Source: Desulfotomaculum sp. (GTDB taxonomy: Bacteria > Bacillota > Desulfotomaculia > Desulfotomaculales > Ammonificaceae). Taken from it: a stretch of DNA of 8,216 nucleotides. Below, piece by piece: positions 4,670-8,216 of this stretch. Both the position numbers and the translations under genes were made by a program. Position 1 is the first letter of the stretch, and the number at the start of each line of letters is the position of its first letter. The DNA lies in contig DTYU01000138.1 of assembly GCA_012961725.1 (NCBI GenBank), positions 1-8,216 of the forward strand, given 5' to 3'. The notes under the pieces were generated by a model. The model searched no databases, was not told the DNA's origin, and saw only the letters and a program-made list of their open reading frames with translations.

Positions 4670-6578
4670 AAATCCGGCGGGCTTTGATTTCCGCTACAAT
4701 CCTGTCCCGGATGACACCCGGGGGCATCGGCCCGAGGTCGCCCTCTGCACGGTGGCGGACGCTCACGGTATGCTCGCTGATCTCCCGGTCGCCGACCACC
4801 AGCATGTATGGCACCTTCTGCACCTGCGCCTCCCGGATCTTGTAACTCACCTTCTCGTTCCGGGCGTCAAGCTCCGCCCGGACACCCGCCTCCTCAAGGA
4901 AGCAGGTCACTTCGGCCGCATACGCCGTGTGGCGTTCAGTGATCGGCAACACCCGCGCTTGCACCGGCGCAAGCCAGACCGGGAAGGCGCCGGCAAAGTG
5001 CTCGGTCAGGATGGCGATAAACCGCTCAAGACTGCCGAAGACGACCCGGTGGAGCATCACCAGCCGGTGGCGCTGACCGTCTTCACCGATGTAAAAGAGG
5101 TCGAACTTCTCAGGCATAACGAAGTCTGCCTGGATCGTACCGCACTGCCAGGTGCGCCCGAGGCAGTCCCGGAGGTGAAAATCTATCTTCGGCCCGTAGA
5201 AGGCGCCTTCCCCCACGTTCACCCTGTACGGCATTCCCGTTTCATCAAGCGCCTCCCTCAGCGCTGCTTCGGCCAATTCCCAGATGGCCTCGTCTCCCAT
5301 GGCTTCCTCCGGTTTGGTGGAAAGCTCTACGTGGTAATCAAAGCCGAATACCGTACGGTAGAAGTACTCCACGATCTCGATGATCGCTAGGATCTCTGCC
5401 TTCACCTGATCCCGCCGGCAGAAGATGTGTGCATCGTCCTGGGTAAAAGACCGCACCCGCATCAGCCCGTGCAGCACCCCCGAGAGCTCGTGGCGGTGAA
5501 CCAGGCCCATCTCGCCGATCCGGATGGGAAGTTCCCGGTAGGAGTGGAGCCGCCGCTGGTACAGCAGAATACAGCCGGGGCAGTTCATCGGCTTTATCGC
5601 ATAAGGCTGCTCATCGATCATGGCAAAATACATGTTCTCCTTGTAGTGATCCCAGTGCCCGGAACGCTCCCACAACTCCCGCCGCAGCAGGATGGGGGTC
5701 TTGATCTCCTGGTACCCGCGCCGCCGGTGCTCCTCCCGCCAGAAGGAGACAAGTTCGTTGTACAAGACCACTCCTTTCGGGTGAAAAAACGGTAACCCCG
5801 GTCCTTCCTCCCGAACGCTGAAAAGGTCGAGTTCCGCGCCAAGCCGGCGGTGGTCACGGCGCTTGGCCTCCTCCAGCCGGTGCAGATGCTCCTCAAGCAG
5901 CGACCTTTTCGGGAAGGAGGTTCCGTAAATCCGCTGGAGCATCTTGTTGCGTTCGTCCCCGCGCCAGTAAGCGCCGGCCACGCTCAGGAGCTTGACCGCT
6001 TTGATGCAGCCGGTCGACGGTACGTGAGGCCCCGCGCACAGGTCAATAAACTCGCCCTGACGGTAACACGAAATCACCGATTCCGGCGGGAGTTCGTCAA
6101 TGATCTCCACCTTATAGTCCTCACCAGCCGCCTCGAACAGCGCCCGTGCCTCTTCCCGGCTCAACTCAAACCGGGTGATCGGCAGGTCTTCCTTGATTAT
6201 CCGCGCCATCTCGGCCTCGATGCGGTTTAAATCCTCAGGTGTAAACGGCGCCGGCACGTCGAAATCGTAGTAGAAGCCGTCACTGATCGCCGGGCCGATC
6301 GCCAGCTTGGCTTGCGGGTAAAGCCTCTTCACCGCCTGTGCCAAGATATGGGCCGAGCTGTGCCGGTAGACATCCCGCCCCTCTTCATCAGCAAAGGTCA
6401 AGAACTCTATCTCGACCTCCTGCGGCAGCACGGTTGCAAGATCTGCCACCCTACCGTTAACCCGTGCAACCAGTGCCTCTTTTTGCAGGCGCTGGCCAAG
6501 CTCCTTCAGCACCGCGGCCGCACTTACGCCGTCCGGGAAGTCGCGCCTGCTGCCGTCAGGAAAAACAACCAGAGCCAT
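4668..6578 (-). CDS. thrS: Threonyl-tRNA synthetase
   Basis: This class II aminoacyl-tRNA synthetase charges tRNA-Thr with threonine and edits mischarged serine. It has 636 residues, the usual bacterial length. The N-terminal TGS domain covers about 1-62. The editing domain has HSSAH (H73, H77) and DLCAGPHVPSTG (C181, H185). The catalytic core runs from about 245 to 535, with zinc ligands C333 (MNCPGC), H384 (DDAHIF) and H510 (MLHR), motif 2 around LVHRHELSG, and motif 3 GSLERF near 515-520. The anticodon-binding domain starts at about 537 (LAPVQARVLPI). The start is ATG 6578, nine bases after AAAGGAGG; an in-frame TTG at 6608 would add ten residues but lies before that ribosome binding site. 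Expression is controlled by the T-box upstream. The stop TAA (4670-4668) lies inside a copy of the dispersed repeat (4642-4669). Confidence 0.98.
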   Translation of the reverse strand: MALVVFPDGSRRDFPDGVSAAAVLKELGQRLQKEALVARVNGRVADLATVLPQEVEIEFLTFADEEGRDVYRHSSAHILAQAVKRLYPQAKLAIGPAISDGFYYDFDVPAPFTPEDLNRIEAEMARIIKEDLPITRFELSREEARALFEAAGEDYKVEIIDELPPESVISCYRQGEFIDLCAGPHVPSTGCIKAVKLLSVAGAYWRGDERNKMLQRIYGTSFPKRSLLEEHLHRLEEAKRRDHRRLGAELDLFSVREEGPGLPFFHPKGVVLYNELVSFWREEHRRRGYQEIKTPILLRRELWERSGHWDHYKENMYFAMIDEQPYAIKPMNCPGCILLYQRRLHSYRELPIRIGEMGLVHRHELSGVLHGLMRVRSFTQDDAHIFCRRDQVKAEILAIIEIVEYFYRTVFGFDYHVELSTKPEEAMGDEAIWELAEAALREALDETGMPYRVNVGEGAFYGPKIDFHLRDCLGRTWQCGTIQADFVMPEKFDLFYIGEDGQRHRLVMLHRVVFGSLERFIAILTEHFAGAFPVWLAPVQARVLPITERHTAYAAEVTCFLEEAGVRAELDARNEKVSYKIREAQVQKVPYMLVVGDREISEHTVSVRHRAEGDLGPMPPGVIRDRIVAEIKARRI

Positions 6579-6628
6579 CGGCGAAGTCCTCCTTTGAAAA
6601 TAGTTCAAGCCTACGCTGACCCTGACGC

Positions 6629-6656
6629 AAAAAACCCGTCCCCTGCCAGGGACGGG
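6629..6656 (-). terminator. Intrinsic terminator of the thrS T-box
   Basis: The minus strand reads CCCGTCCC, a 6-nt loop, then GGGACGGG, giving a perfect 8-bp stem (6656-6649 with 6642-6635), followed directly by six T residues (6634-6629). The upstream arm CCCGTCCC is also the 3' partner of the T-box antiterminator, so the two structures are mutually exclusive. This is the standard T-box switching arrangement. Confidence 0.93.
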
Positions 6657-6950
6657 CTTTTACACCCGCGGTTCCACCCTGTTTGAAGAGAAAGGGGAAG
6701 CCTTCCTCTCCCACTCAGGCTGCAGATAACGGCCGCGACCGCCCCAGCACTCAGGGCCATCTTCACCATTCACCCTGGGAAGTTTCAGGGCCGCTAAAGA
6801 ACCTGTCTTGCTGCGTTGTCCGATTACCTGCTGAGTGCCGGGAGGCTCAGGGGACGGTGGCCGCTGCCCGGATATGGCCCAGGAATGCTCTCAGCCGCGG
6901 CATCCCCTCTCTGTGATATCCGTCGCAGGGCTGTAAACCCCTTCCTCGCC
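6629..6950 (-). ncRNA. T-box riboswitch (tRNA-Thr sensing) of thrS
   Basis: This leader of about 320 nt senses uncharged tRNA-Thr and controls read-through into thrS. The T-box core AGGGTGGAACCGCG (minus strand, 6680-6667) matches the antiterminator consensus. Stem I begins with GAGGAAGGGG and closes with CCCCTGAGCCTC (6853-6842). It carries the family's AGAGAG and GGCTGAGAGC motifs in its distal arm, plus a GGATAT/ATATCC helix. In the 3' side of the specifier loop the triplet ACC (6858-6856) is a threonine codon, matching the downstream gene. The antiterminator bulge reads UGGA, predicting pairing with a tRNA 3' end UCCA. The element ends in an intrinsic terminator. The specifier position was assigned by manual folding and is less certain than the class. 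Confidence 0.95.
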
Positions 6951-6955
6951 TTTAC

Positions 6956-6983
6956 AATATATGGTCTATTTCTTATGTGCCAA
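6956..6983 (-). promoter_or_regulatory. Sigma-A-like promoter of the thrS T-box leader
   Basis: On the minus strand a -35 box TTGGCA (6983-6978) and a -10 box TATATT (6961-6956) are separated by 16 bp. Each box matches 5 of 6 consensus bases. The predicted start near 6949 coincides with the first bases of T-box Stem I, as expected for this riboswitch class. The assignment is by motif only. Confidence 0.75.
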
Positions 6984-7006
6984 CCCGCCTCTAATATACT
7001 AAAAAG

Positions 7007-7621
7007 CTATAGCTCCGTCAACCCTAACACCAACAGCAAAACCGCTTGCACGCACCCTATGATAAACCCGAGCACCGCTCCCATGATCTCGATGTGGCGG
7101 ATCTCACGGGCGGCCACCTCAAACACAACCCGCTCGAGATCCTCGAGGGGAAAGGCGTTCAGCTTCTCCTCGATCAGCCGGGGCAGGCTAACCTCCTGCT
7201 TCAAGACCTCTCCGAACGAGTCCACCAGCCACTCGACCAAATACGGAAGGCGCTCTCCCGCCAGGTCGCCCGCAGCCTCCGCAAGCGGCCGCTTCACCGC
7301 TGCCGGCACCCAGCCGGGTATCTTTTCAAGCACCGCCTGGCGTATTGCTTCCCGGACAAGTGTAACGATCCGCTCGGGTACGTCCCGCTCCTTCATATGT
7401 TGAAGAATGTCGTCGAACGATACGAGTTCCCTTTCAATGACCCGGCCGACGCTGCGGGCCAGCTCATGCCGGCGCTTGGGCAGCACGCCCTGAAGGGTGA
7501 ACCGCCAAAAACGATAGGCTCTGTGGGGCCTGAAAAGGAGCTTCACCGCGAGCAGATTGGTGACCCAACCGATAAACGCTCCTACCAGCGGCAAGAGAAG
7601 AAGGCCTGCGTAATGCATCAT
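7007..7621 (-). CDS. DUF445 family membrane protein, short form
   Basis: This protein of about 204 residues belongs to DUF445 (YheB-like), a family without an established function. The N-terminus carries a hydrophobic segment containing GAFIGWVTNLLAVKLLFRP, the family signature, with a membrane helix at about residues 5-28. A long amphipathic, mostly helical middle contains charged stretches. A second hydrophobic helix at about residues 178-202 is preceded by the typical REIRHIEIMGAVLGF. Both ends would thus sit in the membrane with a soluble middle. Two adjacent ATG codons (7621 and 7618) are possible starts; the preceding CGGGGT is only a weak ribosome binding site, so translational coupling to hypE (9 bp upstream) is plausible. 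It is shorter than B. subtilis YheB (nearly 400 aa), but short versions are common in Clostridia. A link to hydrogenase maturation is not supported beyond adjacency. Confidence 0.85.
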   Translation of the reverse strand: MMHYAGLLLLPLVGAFIGWVTNLLAVKLLFRPHRAYRFWRFTLQGVLPKRRHELARSVGRVIERELVSFDDILQHMKERDVPERIVTLVREAIRQAVLEKIPGWVPAAVKRPLAEAAGDLAGERLPYLVEWLVDSFGEVLKQEVSLPRLIEEKLNAFPLEDLERVVFEVAAREIRHIEIMGAVLGFIIGCVQAVLLLVLGLTEL

Positions 7622-7630
7622 ACCCCGGCG

Positions 7631-8216
7631 CTAACAGATGCGCGGCAAAGGCGCACCCGCAAGCAGGTCGAGGAATTTCGTCCCCCCAAAGGCCGTCTTC
7701 AGGTAAACGTTCCCTCTCCCTGCGCCCGCCTCGCCGATAACCGCTGCGCTCCTGCCGAGCGGGTGGGAACGCATAACCTCAAGCGCCGTTTCGGCCGCTC
7801 CCGGCGAAACTACCGCCAAGAATTTCCCCTCGTTCGCTAAGTAAAGCGGGTCAAGGCCTAAGAGCTCGGCCGCGCCTCTCACCTCGGGTCGTACCGGTAC
7901 AGCCGCCTCTTCGATCCATATGTCGCAGCCTGCGGCCATCGCTATCCCCTTCGCTGCGGTAGCCAGTCCCCCGCGGGTGAGGTCGCGCATCAGCTTAATC
8001 CCGCGCGTATGCCCCAGCAGTTCCTCGATTATGCCGTTCAGCGCCGCGCAGTCACTCGCAATCTGGCCGGCGAACCCGAAGCCTTCCCGCAGTGCGAGGA
8101 CCGTCATCCCGTGCTCGCCAACACCGCCGTTTATGAGAATCTTATCCCCCGGTTCAATCCGGGCGTACCCCAGATCCGCCCCGTCCGGGATCATGCCGAC
8201 GCCGGTGGTGTTTATA
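7631..8216 (-). CDS. hypE: Hydrogenase maturation protein HypE, C-terminal part (5' end outside window)
   Basis: HypE belongs to the PurM/AIR-synthetase fold. In the cytoplasm it dehydrates a carbamoyl group, received from HypF on its C-terminal cysteine, to a thiocyanate. This supplies the CN ligands of the NiFe-hydrogenase active site. About 195 codons are visible, against roughly 330-350 for the full protein, and the frame runs open to the window edge, so the N-terminal half is missing here only because the window ends. Recognisable family segments in order are GVGEHG, SDCAALNG, LMRDLTRGGLATA, GLDPLYLANEGK, HPLGR and TAFGGTK. The protein ends exactly in PRIC followed by TAG, and the terminal Cys is the carrier of the carbamoyl/cyano group. 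The C-terminus is therefore intact. A hyp operon probably continues upstream of this window. The DUF445 gene follows after 9 bp and is probably co-transcribed. Confidence 0.96.
   Translation of the reverse strand, partial: INTTGVGMIPDGADLGYARIEPGDKILINGGVGEHGMTVLALREGFGFAGQIASDCAALNGIIEELLGHTRGIKLMRDLTRGGLATAAKGIAMAAGCDIWIEEAAVPVRPEVRGAAELLGLDPLYLANEGKFLAVVSPGAAETALEVMRSHPLGRSAAVIGEAGAGRGNVYLKTAFGGTKFLDLLAGAPLPRIC

Noticed and set aside
6999..7016. Intrinsic terminator after the DUF445 gene (AGCTATAGCT followed by TTTTT)
   Set aside because: The stem would be only three base pairs around a four-base loop, too weak to call. Transcription may run on into the T-box leader.
7046..7840. A 264-codon plus-strand open frame opposite the DUF445 and hypE genes
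   Set aside because: The minus-strand genes in this interval have clear family motifs, including the PRIC end of HypE. The plus-strand translation is His/Pro/Arg-rich, as expected of a shadow.

Overview
All genes in this window lie on the minus strand, so transcription runs from high to low coordinates. The content points to an anaerobic Gram-positive bacterium of the Clostridia, perhaps a Desulfotomaculum/Pelotomaculum-like Peptococcales member. This is inferred from a threonyl T-box riboswitch in front of thrS, strong GGAGG ribosome binding sites with ATG, TTG and ATT starts, fairly high GC, Ktr-type potassium transport genes, and hypE (NiFe-hydrogenase maturation). No single marker proves the genus.

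Layout in transcription order. (1) 8216-7007: the C-terminal part of hypE, ending in the diagnostic PRIC, then a short DUF445 membrane protein 9 bp downstream. (2) 6983-6629: a sigma-A-like promoter and a T-box leader with specifier codon ACC (Thr), a canonical T-box antiterminator sequence and an intrinsic terminator. These control thrS (6578-4668). (3) 4600-4444: a second promoter (TTGACG, 17 bp, TATAAT) and a structured leader ending in a strong hairpin, probably a ribosomal-protein (L20-type) attenuator. (4) The infC-rpmI-rplT operon. infC appears to start at the rare codon ATT, rpmI starts at TTG inside the 3' end of infC, and rplT is separated from rpmI by an unusually long 213-bp spacer. 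(5) ktrB-ktrA (K+ uptake channel and its RCK regulator) and a SPOUT/TrmH-family RNA methyltransferase overlapping ktrA by ATGA. (6) 215-1: intergenic DNA, probably leading to the next gene (often pheS in relatives, not visible here).

Functionally the window is a translation-factor block: ThrRS, IF3, L35, L20 and an rRNA-type methyltransferase. It has at least two RNA-based control points, and potassium uptake genes are embedded in it. The main feature not explained by housekeeping genes is a repeat family. A nested tandem array (10, 20, 38 and 38 bp copies, all beginning with the same bases) sits directly upstream of the rplT ribosome binding site. A near-identical inverted copy overlaps the thrS stop codon. 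Together they bracket infC-rpmI. Two hairpins and a T8 run on the plus strand lie next to the array. This looks like the footprint of a REP-like/MITE-like mobile repeat, and it could also form a long-range RNA duplex in thrS read-through transcripts.
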